Position numbers and translations under genes: made by a program. From the NCBI GenBank assembly GCA_964444125.1, contig CAYUFB010000009.1, forward strand, positions 1 through 42,889: a stretch of DNA of 42,889 nt. The letters run 5' to 3'. The notes beneath the pieces are model-generated. The model saw only the letters and a list, made by a program, of their open reading frames with translations, did not search any database and had not been told where the DNA came from. This DNA comes from CAYUFB01 sp964444125. GTDB lineage: Bacteria; Patescibacteriota; Dojkabacteria; B142; JAFGMG01. This document shows, piece after piece, positions 9,020-17,951 of the stretch. Position 1 is the first letter of the stretch; each line of letters begins with the position of its first letter.

Positions 9020-10398
9020 ATATCTTATTTAAAAAAAATCGATTTTTAAAAATTGTCCTGTTTACATTTTGTATACAGGCTTTGTATATCGCATTGACTT
9101 TTCCATTTGGTGTACCTGCTGATGAACAGCATCATATAATTGTAAGTCTGATGCATAAAAATTCACTAAATCCGTTTATCGAAGAGCCAGAAACACTTAA
9201 ACAATTTATAACAATAAGTACCAGCCCATTTTTATACCACTATCTACTTGGACTATTAAGCAATTTGAATTTCTACAATTTGCCCATGGCAATATTTATG
9301 CGTTTCTCAAGCCCTGTCTTTGGGATTGCAACCTTAATAATGCTTTACAAAACAAGTTACTTGATCACGAAAGACAAATTAAAGTCACTTTTTGCAGTTA
9401 CACTTCTTGCCTCAACGATGATGTTTATGTTTTCTTCAGGAGTTGTAAATTATGATAATTTGGTAAATCTATTAAGCATATCAAGTGTCTTTTTCTTTAT
9501 CAGGTTTTATCAGGATTTTAAAATTACAGATCTCCTCAATCTATTAATAATAATATTACTTGGACTGCTTACAAAATTTACTCTTTTGCCATTGGCATTT
9601 ATTCTTTTTGTGCTGACACTTTGGGTAATGTTTATCAATAGGAAAAATTTTCAAAATGAAATTAAGTATTTCTGTACTTCAACAAAATTTATCAAAAAGC
9701 TTTTTTACATAGTTATCCTGATTTTGGTAAGTTCGCTTTTTATAATTCTCTATGGCAAAAATATAATTCAATACAAGAGTGTTATGCCAAGTTGTGAAAT
9801 TGTTGCTTCTCATGACGAATGCTATGAATACTCTTACTCATACCGAATCTATTATGATGGATTTATATCAGAAACAGATAATGATGCAGAAATGAACATA
9901 GTAAAAGATATGAAAGAATGGACAAAACTGAACTTAAATAGTATCTATGGCATCATCACACATAGAGGATTCTTCTTTAGAACATATTCAATTATTCCAT
10001 TTACAATTATTGCTTTAACTAGTCTCATAGGTATCTGTATGAGTCTAGTTAAGCGTGAAAAATTTAAAACAGAAATTATTTTCATTGGAATTATTTTTGT
10101 CTTTTATGCCTTGGTATTACTACAACATAATTACAAGGAATATCTAACAAGCAGTATGTGGAATGGAACTCAGGGAAGATATTTGCTCCCAGTTTGGCCA
10201 CTTCTATATATAATATTTGCCCAATATGCATTAAATTTTAAAAACGAAACCTACAAGAGGATTTTAATACTAATCTTCTTTATCATAGCATTAGTCACAA
10301 GCTTTGGTGTTTATTATCATTTCAAACCTGCAAATTATCTTCTAAACTGGCATGAAATTAAGGAAAATGAAAATTTTTATAGTGATTTAATCAAATAA
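8995..10398 (+). CDS. GT-C-like multi-span membrane protein (DUF2142 type)
   Basis: A 467-residue integral membrane protein with about 10-12 spans. The first outside loop carries FGVPADEQHH (residues about 35-45), the acidic D-E-x-x-H type motif seen in GT-C glycosyltransferases and DUF2142 proteins, which use polyprenyl-phosphate sugars on the outer face of the membrane. A later large loop contains two Cys (PSCEIV, HDECYEY). Near the end is NGTQGRYLLPVWPL, also typical of DUF2142-like proteins. It is the last gene of the overlapping run 4541-10398. A role as outer-face transferase using the product of the 5826 enzyme is plausible inference. Confidence 0.7.
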   Translation: MDKAKEILDILFKKNRFLKIVLFTFCIQALYIALTFPFGVPADEQHHIIVSLMHKNSLNPFIEEPETLKQFITISTSPFLYHYLLGLLSNLNFYNLPMAIFMRFSSPVFGIATLIMLYKTSYLITKDKLKSLFAVTLLASTMMFMFSSGVVNYDNLVNLLSISSVFFFIRFYQDFKITDLLNLLIIILLGLLTKFTLLPLAFILFVLTLWVMFINRKNFQNEIKYFCTSTKFIKKLFYIVILILVSSLFIILYGKNIIQYKSVMPSCEIVASHDECYEYSYSYRIYYDGFISETDNDAEMNIVKDMKEWTKLNLNSIYGIITHRGFFFRTYSIIPFTIIALTSLIGICMSLVKREKFKTEIIFIGIIFVFYALVLLQHNYKEYLTSSMWNGTQGRYLLPVWPLLYIIFAQYALNFKNETYKRILILIFFIIALVTSFGVYYHFKPANYLLNWHEIKENENFYSDLIK

Positions 10399-10447
10399 AT
10401 TTAGCCTAAATTCATTCATTTCTGCTAGAATAAAAGAGTATAAATTA

Positions 10448-13400
10448 ATGAAAACTACTTTTATGCACTTTTATAGTAGAAAAAAACTCAATACGTATCT
10501 TTCCCTACTCTTTCTAACTACATTCATTCTTGGATTATTTAGCCCACTTGGCGTATTAAATCAAAAAGTATCAGCTACAGGCCAAAAAATCGAACTTGGA
10601 GTACAAGAATTAGAACACCCGGAATATTATCCTAAACTTGATGAGGAACCTATCAGCCTTCAAGAGATAATTGAACCGACTCAAGTATTCGAGTTTGAAA
10701 CACCAATCTTGGGATTTTCTTTTGTTGCAAATACTCAAGATGATTTTTTAGGAAGCCATTTCACGGTTATATTTAGCGATAATGAAGAGCGAAAAGGATA
10801 TATAATTGAACCTAGTGACGTGTTTTTCGACGATGGCAAACCCTCTGGTCATACTTCCAATGTCTCTGAGTTGTATATATTTCAAAAACAAGTCAAAAAA
10901 GTTCTGCTTTTTGTACCATCCGGTATTGAATTTCAGATTGATCCGATTAGAACTCAAGAAAATGAGATAAATTCTAATGCAGGCGAACCTATGGCATTTG
11001 GCAGCACAGAAGCTGAGTACGCATACAAAAAGAGACTTTTTGCAAATATGGGATTTAATTTGATCACACGTGAAGAATGGGGCGCGCCAACTATAAGTGG
11101 ATGGAACCCCAGAATTGAACAAGTCAACAAAATTGTCGTCCACCATACTGCCACAGGCGTAAACATGAGTGATCCTAAAGTCACAGTCAAAGCTATTTAC
11201 GATAATCACAAAATCAGATGTTCCTCAAATGTAGGGACTGCTCCAGGAAGCTGTACTTATGAGGAAGCTTGGCAGGACATTGGCTATAATTACCTAATCG
11301 ATCCTTATGGCAATATTTACGAAGGCAGAACCGGCGGCAATGGTGTAGTTGGCGCGCACGCTGTACCTAATTCTGGAAGTATCGGGATATCGATTCTTGG
11401 AGATTATTCAAGTCAGCAACCAACGGCCACTTCGATGGAGGTATTGGCTCAACTAATTGCTGCATTATCAGAACTGAATCATCTTGATCCAAATTGGCAG
11501 TCAACTATCTTTGGACACAAAGATATCAATGCCACAGCATGCCCTGGTAACATTTATGGATGGATGCCAAATGTGGTAAATCGTGCGAAGCAACTTAAAG
11601 GAAGTAGAATTGCACTTCTTCAGGCTAAGCAAAAAACTATATCACTTATTGAATCAAGAAGATTTATCAAAAACGGCGATAAGGTGGAGCTACTAATCAA
11701 TGTGGACAATACCGTTGAGCCAATCAAAGAAAAACTACTCACCCCATCAAGAGGAATAGAAACAATAGAATCAATTGATAACAAGATCAAATATATAGTC
11801 CCAGAGACCAAGATTCCACAGTTACTAACAGAAACTATACTTGTTGCGCCTGAAACAAATATACAACCTAACTATATTTATAACTTGAATGCCTGGGTAG
11901 AAACAGGAGCTAGATCATATCCTGGAGATGATTATAACGTCTCGACACATTGGAATCTTGAAAAGATAAAAATGCCAGAAGCCTGGGCTCAAATTGGCAA
12001 AAACCTTGCAGGAGGATGTAGCTCAAATGCTGGATGCGGAGGCAACACGAATATCAAAGTAGCAGTACTTGACACAGGCGTTGCTTATGAAAACTATCAA
12101 TATGATGCAGGAGGTGACTATACCACTCACAAAATATCAGGTCTTTATATCGACATCCCGACAACTGCTCCAAATGGCGTTTATAACGAAGGATACGACA
12201 GGAATTACACAAAATCACCTGAATTGGATAATTCCAAATTTGTGAACCCTTATGATTCTGGACAAGATTATCTATGTACACTCAGGGCTAACGATGGCAA
12301 TCCATCAAACGATTGCAACACAGAAGAACTTGCAAAAAGATTTCATGCCAACGATGATCATGGACATGGTACTTTTGTTACATCGATTATTGCAGCAAAT
12401 GTTGATGATAGTGGCATCAATCTTGTCACAGGAATGGCGTACAATGTTAGGATTATGCCTATCAAAGTGTTTTTGCCTAATGACAGGTCAATGTGCCAAG
12501 ACCATCTTGGAAATCTTGATTTAACATGCTCAAATCCATACTATGATTATAGAACTATTGCAAACTCATTCACTCTTGTCAAAGGAATTGAACATGCAAT
12601 AAATAATGGGGCCAATGTTATAAACATGAGCCTTGCAGGATCTGGATCAGATCCAAGCGTAGAGGCTGCAATAAATAACGCGTATGCTGCCGGAATTACT
12701 ATAGTAGCAGCTGCAGGAAATTACAGTTCTGATGTTGCAAATTATTATCCTGCCGCATATGACAAAGTAATTGCTGTTGGAGCAACTGACATCAATAATC
12801 AAAGAGCAGGATATTCGAACTTTGGAGAGAAACTTGATGTTGTAGCTCCGGTAGGTCCAAGTTCAGGGACTCCAATTATCTCATCTCATACATATACTTG
12901 CTACCAAGGACCAAATACCAAAGATAATTGTTCCGATGAGACTAACTCCCAGATATTTCAATCATTTCATGCAGTCAACAATGAACCTCCTAATGCCATG
13001 ATCACAAGTCGTGGCACGAGTTTTGCAGCTCCTCAAGTGACAGCTGCAGTAGCTTTGGCCTTAAGCGTGAAACCAACCATCACCCCTGCTCAGATGTATA
13101 ATCTAGTAGCAGGTACTACGACCAAAATTGTCCCAAGCTTTGATCCCAATTATGGATATGGATTACTTAATGTAGAAGAGATGATCAAAAACGTAAACTC
13201 GATACCAAATCTCAATCCACCAATTGTTAATAAATTCATTAAAAATGACGTAAATAATAATACAAGGACTGACATTATCGCATTTAACAGGAATAATACG
13301 ATGATTGACGTGACTCCTTCAACAGGATCGAATTTTGGAGGTGGCTATAGAGGTTACCAGGTCTGGAACAGTCATTCTGGGTTCACTACCGATGAATGGA

Positions 13401-14233
13401 CTCTGCTTCCTCCAGCTGATGTCAATGGTGATGGTAGAGCTGATATTATCGCATTTAGTAGAAGATCTACTGCACTTCTTGTCACTTTATCGAATGGCTC
13501 TAATTTTGGGGGCGGTTATAGAGGCTATCAAGTATGGAATAGTCATTCTGGGTATACAACAGATGAATGGACTCTGCTAGCTCCAGCTGATGTTAATGGC
13601 GATAGTAGAGCTGATATTATTGCATACAATAGAAGAACCTCAGCACTTCTTGTCACCTTGTCTACAGGAAGCAGCTTTGGTGGTGGCTATAGAGGCTATC
13701 AAACATGGAATTCAAGTTCCGGTTATACTGGTGAATGGGATTTACTTCCTCCAGCTGATGTCAATGGTGACGGACGTGCCGATATTATTGCATATAACAG
13801 AAATAATACGATGATTGATGTAACTTTATCTACTGGCTCCAATTTTGGTGGAGGATATAGAGGCTACCAAGTCTGGAATTCGCACTCAGGCTACTCATCA
13901 AATGAATGGACACTTCTAGCCCCATCTGATGTNNNNNNNNNNNNNNNNNNNNNNNNNNNNNNNNNNNNNNNNNNNNNNNNNNNNNNNNNNNNNNNNNNNN
14001 NNNNNNNNNNNNNNNNNNNNNNNNNNNNNNNNTACTCATCAAATGAATGGACACTTCTAGCCCCATCTGATGTAAATGGCGATGGGTTGGCCGATATCAT
14101 TGCGTATAACAGAAATAACACTATGATTGATGTCACACTATCCAATGGCTCTAATTTTGGGGGCGGATATAGAGGGTATCAAGTATGGAATTCTTCTTCA
14201 GGCTACTCTTCTGAGTGGACATTATTGAATTAA
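10448..14233 (+). CDS. Secreted N-acetylmuramoyl-L-alanine amidase + subtilisin-like protease + FG-GAP/VCBS-type repeats
   Basis: A 1261-residue protein (with 34 X from an assembly gap). A signal peptide covers about residues 1-43, with possible cleavage after VSA. A PGRP/Amidase_2 domain spans about 205-385: REEWGAP, the zinc ligand region VVHHTATG (about 231), GYNYLIDPYGNIYEGR, and GHKDINATACPG (about 355-366) with His and Cys ligands. A peptidase S8 domain spans about 500-920 with all three catalytic residues in motif: Asp in AVLDTGVAY (about 541), His in HGHGTFV (about 638), Ser in GTSFAAPQV (about 857). From about 932 to the end run 56-57-residue repeats with DVNGDGRADIIA calcium-loop motifs and NFGGGYRGYQVWNS. 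Each part is a known family; the fusion suggests an exported enzyme that cuts both peptidoglycan and protein, on its own or a neighbouring cell. Confidence 0.88.
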   Translation: MKTTFMHFYSRKKLNTYLSLLFLTTFILGLFSPLGVLNQKVSATGQKIELGVQELEHPEYYPKLDEEPISLQEIIEPTQVFEFETPILGFSFVANTQDDFLGSHFTVIFSDNEERKGYIIEPSDVFFDDGKPSGHTSNVSELYIFQKQVKKVLLFVPSGIEFQIDPIRTQENEINSNAGEPMAFGSTEAEYAYKKRLFANMGFNLITREEWGAPTISGWNPRIEQVNKIVVHHTATGVNMSDPKVTVKAIYDNHKIRCSSNVGTAPGSCTYEEAWQDIGYNYLIDPYGNIYEGRTGGNGVVGAHAVPNSGSIGISILGDYSSQQPTATSMEVLAQLIAALSELNHLDPNWQSTIFGHKDINATACPGNIYGWMPNVVNRAKQLKGSRIALLQAKQKTISLIESRRFIKNGDKVELLINVDNTVEPIKEKLLTPSRGIETIESIDNKIKYIVPETKIPQLLTETILVAPETNIQPNYIYNLNAWVETGARSYPGDDYNVSTHWNLEKIKMPEAWAQIGKNLAGGCSSNAGCGGNTNIKVAVLDTGVAYENYQYDAGGDYTTHKISGLYIDIPTTAPNGVYNEGYDRNYTKSPELDNSKFVNPYDSGQDYLCTLRANDGNPSNDCNTEELAKRFHANDDHGHGTFVTSIIAANVDDSGINLVTGMAYNVRIMPIKVFLPNDRSMCQDHLGNLDLTCSNPYYDYRTIANSFTLVKGIEHAINNGANVINMSLAGSGSDPSVEAAINNAYAAGITIVAAAGNYSSDVANYYPAAYDKVIAVGATDINNQRAGYSNFGEKLDVVAPVGPSSGTPIISSHTYTCYQGPNTKDNCSDETNSQIFQSFHAVNNEPPNAMITSRGTSFAAPQVTAAVALALSVKPTITPAQMYNLVAGTTTKIVPSFDPNYGYGLLNVEEMIKNVNSIPNLNPPIVNKFIKNDVNNNTRTDIIAFNRNNTMIDVTPSTGSNFGGGYRGYQVWNSHSGFTTDEWTLLPPADVNGDGRADIIAFSRRSTALLVTLSNGSNFGGGYRGYQVWNSHSGYTTDEWTLLAPADVNGDSRADIIAYNRRTSALLVTLSTGSSFGGGYRGYQTWNSSSGYTGEWDLLPPADVNGDGRADIIAYNRNNTMIDVTLSTGSNFGGGYRGYQVWNSHSGYSSNEWTLLAPSDXXXXXXXXXXXXXXXXXXXXXXXXXXXXXXXXXXYSSNEWTLLAPSDVNGDGLADIIAYNRNNTMIDVTLSNGSNFGGGYRGYQVWNSSSGYSSEWTLLN
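13246..14230 (+). repeat. Tandem 171-bp coding repeat of the amidase-subtilase C-terminus
   Basis: Units of 57 codons (one copy of 56) repeat with near-identical sequence in NFGGGYRGYQVWNS and looser sequence in the calcium-loop part (DVNGDGRADIIA). Five units and part of a sixth are visible around the 100-N gap. The last unit ends the protein. Confidence 0.85.
13933..14032. other. Assembly gap of 100 N inside the repeat region
   Basis: The 41 bp before the gap (13892-13932) are identical to the 41 bp after it (14033-14073). By comparison with the 171-bp unit, one missing unit would be 130 bp, which keeps the frame (130 and 100 both leave remainder 1 when divided by 3). The true number of units is unknown. 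Confidence 0.95.
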
Positions 14234-14851
14234 TCAATCTTGATTGAGTCCGAAACTATTTATGATACTATCAAGTTCCTGTTTATTATTTCCTTGAAGA
14301 TCATCATGTACTGATATGTGAAAGCACTTACTTCCATCCCAATATTGATATTTAGTGATACTTTCTGAAAAATTCATCACCTGATCGTCAAAACTTGTCT
14401 TGGTGACTATGTATTTTTTATTGTTCTTCTCAAATTCACTCTTATCAAACCTTTTAACACCAGAGGAGCTATTTTGGTCATAAACTTCATAGCAAATATT
14501 TTCTGAGTCAATTTGATTATCAATTGTGATAAAGGGGATTTGATTAATGTCACTTTTTGTTAGTACAACAAAATTCAAACTGCTATTGGCCTTTTCACCC
14601 ATCACATCAAGGACCTTCCAATTGACAGGATATTCTAATTTATACCCAGCAAATGTATTTTGGTAAATGCCCTCTTTTGAAATATCGATGTCCTTATCTT
14701 CGTTATCTTGTTCAAAAATTTCCTCAACTTGCTTATTTGTAGGGATTTTATTTTTATCTAATATCTTGGAAGCCAGGAAGAATACATTTATTACTAGTGA
14801 TATAACAAGAACAATAGGTATTACATTATTTTTTTGTATTAGTTTTTTCAT
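14234..14851 (-). CDS. Single-span membrane-anchored protein of unknown function
   Basis: A 205-residue protein with a hydrophobic span at about residues 10-29 (VIPIVLVISLVINVFFLAS), an acidic linker (EEIFEQDNEDKDIDISKE) and an outside domain beginning FAGYKLEYPVNWKV. Layout and the YPxxW strand resemble the 3771-4463 protein. Two Cys (NICYEV and KCFHIS) could pair outside the cell. Its ATG directly follows the TAA of the upstream glycosyltransferase gene (TAAATG on the minus strand), so both are probably on one transcript. Its stop codon abuts that of the convergent amidase-subtilase gene with no base between. Family not recognised. Confidence 0.65.
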   Translation of the reverse strand: MKKLIQKNNVIPIVLVISLVINVFFLASKILDKNKIPTNKQVEEIFEQDNEDKDIDISKEGIYQNTFAGYKLEYPVNWKVLDVMGEKANSSLNFVVLTKSDINQIPFITIDNQIDSENICYEVYDQNSSSGVKRFDKSEFEKNNKKYIVTKTSFDDQVMNFSESITKYQYWDGSKCFHISVHDDLQGNNKQELDSIINSFGLNQD

Positions 14852-16642
14852 TTATAAAGAAAACGGTGGTTTAGATGAAATGTCCCTGGTCAAATTTGGA
14901 TTGTAATATGGGTCATTTTTGATATATTTATCCCATTTGTCATGCATAAACTGATCTTCATTTTTTGTTACTTTTGGATCACGGGATTTGGATTCAAAAT
15001 GGATCAATTCAACGTATGGAGTATACACGTTTCTAAGCCCTTTTTCATGAAGTTTCAGACCAAGATCAACATCATTGAATGCAAGTGGCAATTTCTCCTC
15101 AAATCCTCCTACTTTATTGAATTTTTCTCTCGAGACCATCATACACGCACCAGTAACTGCAAGATAGTTTCTAACACAATGTAGATGATTGAAATAGAAA
15201 TTATTCTCTTCTGGCTGCCTATAATACGCGTGGTTCGCAACCCCCCCTACTCCAACAAGTATACCTGCGTGTTGGACAGTATGATCTGGGTAAAGAAGTT
15301 TTGCCCCAACTGCGCCAATCTCTTTTTGGCTAGCCCACATTAGAAGACCCTCGAGCCAGTTTTCTGTAATTATCTTTGTATCATTATTAAGAAATAGTAC
15401 ATAATCTGCAGTTGATTTTGATACAGCGAAATTATTTATTGCCGAGAAATTATATTCTTTTGGATAATCTAATACTTGTACTTTCTTCTTGATACTTTCA
15501 AGGTACTTGAGAGTCTTCTCTTCTTGAGAATTATTATTAATTACTGTTATTGAATAATTTGAATATGTTGTTTTCTCCCAAATAGATTCAAGACAATTTT
15601 GTAATAATTTGATTTTGTCCTTGATGGGAATAATTATTTCAACCGTAGGATTGCTTTGCATTTTAAATACTGGGATGAAGGGATAAAAATCATTTTGTAT
15701 TTCTCCTTCAAACCCTCTTCTTTTCATCGCTTCTTTAAGTGCTTGTTTCGCACTTGTGATGGCATACGATTTGCCACTGATATTTTCTGCTGTAGATCCT
15801 TCTACTTTACGCCAATTGTATAGTACCCAGGGGATATGATGGATTTTGTCCGTTAATTCCATCACTCGTAGTGCTAAATCATAATCTTGGCTTCCTTCAA
15901 AACCAATTCTCATCTTGCCTGCTTTTTCAAAAATTTTTCTAGAATAGACTGCATGTGTTGGATACATCATTGACCACATGAGTTCTGGCGAGAAATCAGG
16001 CTTGAACCAGGGTTCGATTCTACTTCCAAATTTATCAAGTTTATCTTCATCGAAATATATTAAATCTAGATTGTCATGTTCATTTATGGCCTTGACTATT
16101 TCATACAAGGCATTGGGCCTAAGCATATCGTCATTATCCATGAGCATTAGATAATCTCCAGAAGACATCTCATATGCCTTATTTGTAGCGCCGGAGATGT
16201 TCAAATTCACTTCGCCAAATTGGAGTTCCAGAGCTTTGAGCTTTGAGCTTTGAGTGTTGAGCTTTTTTAAATAATCAACAGTCGCTAGATTTGTGGAACA
16301 ATCATCATAAAGACATAATTCCCAATTTGGATACCATTGAGCTTTGACAGATTCTATCGCCTCTTCCAATATCTTTGGATCGACATTATACACCGGCATC
16401 AGGATTGAAATTTTGGGCTGTTTACCCTGAGCGAGGCTCGTTTTACGAGCCGAGTCGAAGGGTTTGCCCTTCTGAGATTCATTTTCTAAATACGGCTTTT
16501 CAATCTGATTTAACCAGTTTTCATAAAGTTTATTCTGATCAGGATATGCAGATCTCCCCATTAATTTGTGAAAGACACGTTTTGAAAGGCCTTTTATCCC
16601 CTCTTTTTCAAGAATTTTAATTGATCTAGTGAAGTAATACAT
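14852..16642 (-). CDS. Tandem two-domain GT2 glycosyltransferase with repeat insertions
   Basis: A 596-residue protein with two GT-A domains. The first starts at about residue 75 (PKISILMPVYNVDPKILEE) and has LYDDCST and LMDNDD. The second starts at about 331 (PTVEIIIPIKDKIKLLQNC) and has VINNNSQEE, FLNNDT, and GAVGAKLLYPD..QHAG, typical of rhamnan/O-chain type transferases that add alternating sugars. Two foreign-looking segments sit inside the gene: a GC-rich palindrome (16425-16462) read as part of GKPFDSARKTSLAQGKQ just before domain 1, and five GAGCTTT-type heptads (16231-16265) read as part of LNTQSSKLKALEL, between the nucleotide-binding DDCST and the SGATNKA helix. Both lie in linker-like places. 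It is divergent from the 16705 gene. Confidence 0.85.
   Translation of the reverse strand: MYYFTRSIKILEKEGIKGLSKRVFHKLMGRSAYPDQNKLYENWLNQIEKPYLENESQKGKPFDSARKTSLAQGKQPKISILMPVYNVDPKILEEAIESVKAQWYPNWELCLYDDCSTNLATVDYLKKLNTQSSKLKALELQFGEVNLNISGATNKAYEMSSGDYLMLMDNDDMLRPNALYEIVKAINEHDNLDLIYFDEDKLDKFGSRIEPWFKPDFSPELMWSMMYPTHAVYSRKIFEKAGKMRIGFEGSQDYDLALRVMELTDKIHHIPWVLYNWRKVEGSTAENISGKSYAITSAKQALKEAMKRRGFEGEIQNDFYPFIPVFKMQSNPTVEIIIPIKDKIKLLQNCLESIWEKTTYSNYSITVINNNSQEEKTLKYLESIKKKVQVLDYPKEYNFSAINNFAVSKSTADYVLFLNNDTKIITENWLEGLLMWASQKEIGAVGAKLLYPDHTVQHAGILVGVGGVANHAYYRQPEENNFYFNHLHCVRNYLAVTGACMMVSREKFNKVGGFEEKLPLAFNDVDLGLKLHEKGLRNVYTPYVELIHFESKSRDPKVTKNEDQFMHDKWDKYIKNDPYYNPNLTRDISSKPPFSL
16231..16265 (+). 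repeat. Five heptads inside a glycosyltransferase gene
   Basis: GAGCTTT repeated three times, then GAGTGTT and GAGCTTT: the same unit type as the intergenic arrays. Thirty-five bases are not a multiple of three, yet the reading frame is intact, so flanking bases must have been adjusted. Confidence 0.85.
16425..16462. repeat. Palindromic element inserted in frame in a coding sequence
   Basis: The unit begins CCCTGAGCG and ends GTCGAAGGG. Its centre forms a stem GGCTCG/CGAGCC around TTTTA. GC content is far above the surrounding gene. The form recalls CCCTGAGC...GTCGAAGGG repeats that occur in many bacterial genomes (recollection, not a search). Confidence 0.75.
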
Positions 16643-16672
16643 AATTTAATAGTATGATGACTCAAATTTAGA

Positions 16673-16678
16673 TATAAT
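16673..16678 (+). promoter_or_regulatory. Probable -10 box TATAAT
   Basis: TATAAT with 26 bp before the ATG at 16705, in the 62-bp divergent spacer between two glycosyltransferase genes. Confidence 0.55.
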
Positions 16679-16704
16679 TATACATAACGCATCAAAACTT
16701 TAGC

Positions 16705-17871
16705 ATGAAAACTAAAAATAATAAACCTTCTGTCGCATATGTTATGGGTTTCATGGGGATCTCCGGAGGCAATAGAATTATCTATGAACACGCCAATCGA
16801 CTTGCAGATCGTGGGCTAGATGTGAAACTTCTTCATCTCAATGATGGCAAAGATCGTGGCTGGAAAAAGATAAATCCGAAAGTGAATGTAATACCATTTT
16901 CTGAGACTGATAAATGGATAAACGATACGGACATAATTATCGCCACATTTAATGAGACATTTTGGAACATAATTGATCTACCTTCAAAAATCAAAAAAGC
17001 ATATTTCGTCCAGAGCGATGAGAGAAGGTTTTATGAAAAAGGATCATTAGGAGAGTATCTGTCCAATGCGACGTATAGTTTTAAAGATGTACACTATTTC
17101 ACTTCAGCCAAGTGGATGCAGGATTGGCTAAAGGAAAGCTACTCTACCAAGGCAGAGTTAATCTTAAACATGATTGAGAAAGAAGAGTTCTATCCTGATC
17201 CAGATCCTAAATTGAAATCTGATAAAAAAATAGTATTAGTTGAAGGTAGCCTAGATACTAAACTGAAAGGAGTAAAAGACGCAGTTGAAGCAATCAAAGA
17301 CATTGATTGTGAGAAATGGTTGTTTACCTGTTCTATACCTAAATATCCACAATACACCAAGATCTTTGATAAAATTTTCTCAAGACCAGATACAAAGAGA
17401 ATAAGGCAAATCTATTCAAGTGCTGATATTTTAGTGAAGCCCAGCAAATTTGAAAGTGTATCATTACCCAATATGGAAGCTATGTGTTGTAAGTGTGCAG
17501 TGATTAGTACAAACACCATTGGAGTGTTAAGTTATTCTAAAAATCTAGAAAATTCAATCTTAGTTGATGTTGGAGACATTAAAGATTTTCGAGAAGCTGT
17601 AAAAGATCTAATAAATGATGATACTCTTAGAGAAAAGTTGATCGAAAATGGATTAATTTATGCTCAAGAAAATTTTTATAAATGGGATGAAGAGATTGAA
17701 AAGCTCGAGAAATACTTCAACGATATAAAGAATAACGATACAAGATTAAGCCCGAAACGGAAAAGCACCAGGAAAAACTTAGAAAAAGCCTACTATATTT
17801 CTAGAGGGCACTATCAGACTAAGGGACAAAGACTTAAAGAAAAATTAAAAAAGATTGTAAAACGGAGTTAA
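16705..17871 (+). CDS. GT4-type glycosyltransferase
   Basis: A 388-residue GT-B enzyme. The N-terminal half has the loop GISGGNRIIYEHANRLADRG (about 13-32), the typical GG..R/V..H...L of GT4. The C-terminal half has LVEGSLDTKLKGVKDAVEA and the donor-binding region KPSKFESVSLPNMEAM with the E-x7-E spacing. A basic tail (SPKRKSTRKNLEK...LKEKLKKIVKRS) could touch the membrane. Length is usual. It stands alone behind its own TATAAT box, 80 bp before the fnlB-like gene. Sugar specificity is unknown. Confidence 0.85.
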   Translation: MKTKNNKPSVAYVMGFMGISGGNRIIYEHANRLADRGLDVKLLHLNDGKDRGWKKINPKVNVIPFSETDKWINDTDIIIATFNETFWNIIDLPSKIKKAYFVQSDERRFYEKGSLGEYLSNATYSFKDVHYFTSAKWMQDWLKESYSTKAELILNMIEKEEFYPDPDPKLKSDKKIVLVEGSLDTKLKGVKDAVEAIKDIDCEKWLFTCSIPKYPQYTKIFDKIFSRPDTKRIRQIYSSADILVKPSKFESVSLPNMEAMCCKCAVISTNTIGVLSYSKNLENSILVDVGDIKDFREAVKDLINDDTLREKLIENGLIYAQENFYKWDEEIEKLEKYFNDIKNNDTRLSPKRKSTRKNLEKAYYISRGHYQTKGQRLKEKLKKIVKRS

Positions 17872-17910
17872 ATACATTATTTACTTTGAAACAACAAGCT
17901 AATTTGTTAT

Positions 17911-17916
17911 TATAAT
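17911..17916 (+). promoter_or_regulatory. Probable -10 box TATAAT for the fnlB-fnlA run
   Basis: TATAAT 35 bp before the ATG at 17952. TTGAAA (17886-17891), 19 bp further upstream, is a possible -35. This leader would be about 10 nt longer than the others in the window. Confidence 0.5.
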
Positions 17917-17951
17917 CCTGCCAAACACTAATATTTTTAGATTGTTATCAA

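Noticed and set aside
10748..11209. A 153-codon minus-strand open frame inside the amidase-subtilase gene
   Set aside because: It overlaps the well-supported amidase domain and shows no motif or promoter.
13335..13814. Extra open frames across the repeat region of the amidase-subtilase gene
   Set aside because: They are out-of-frame readings of the tandem repeat and mirror each unit; the main frame has all recognised domains.
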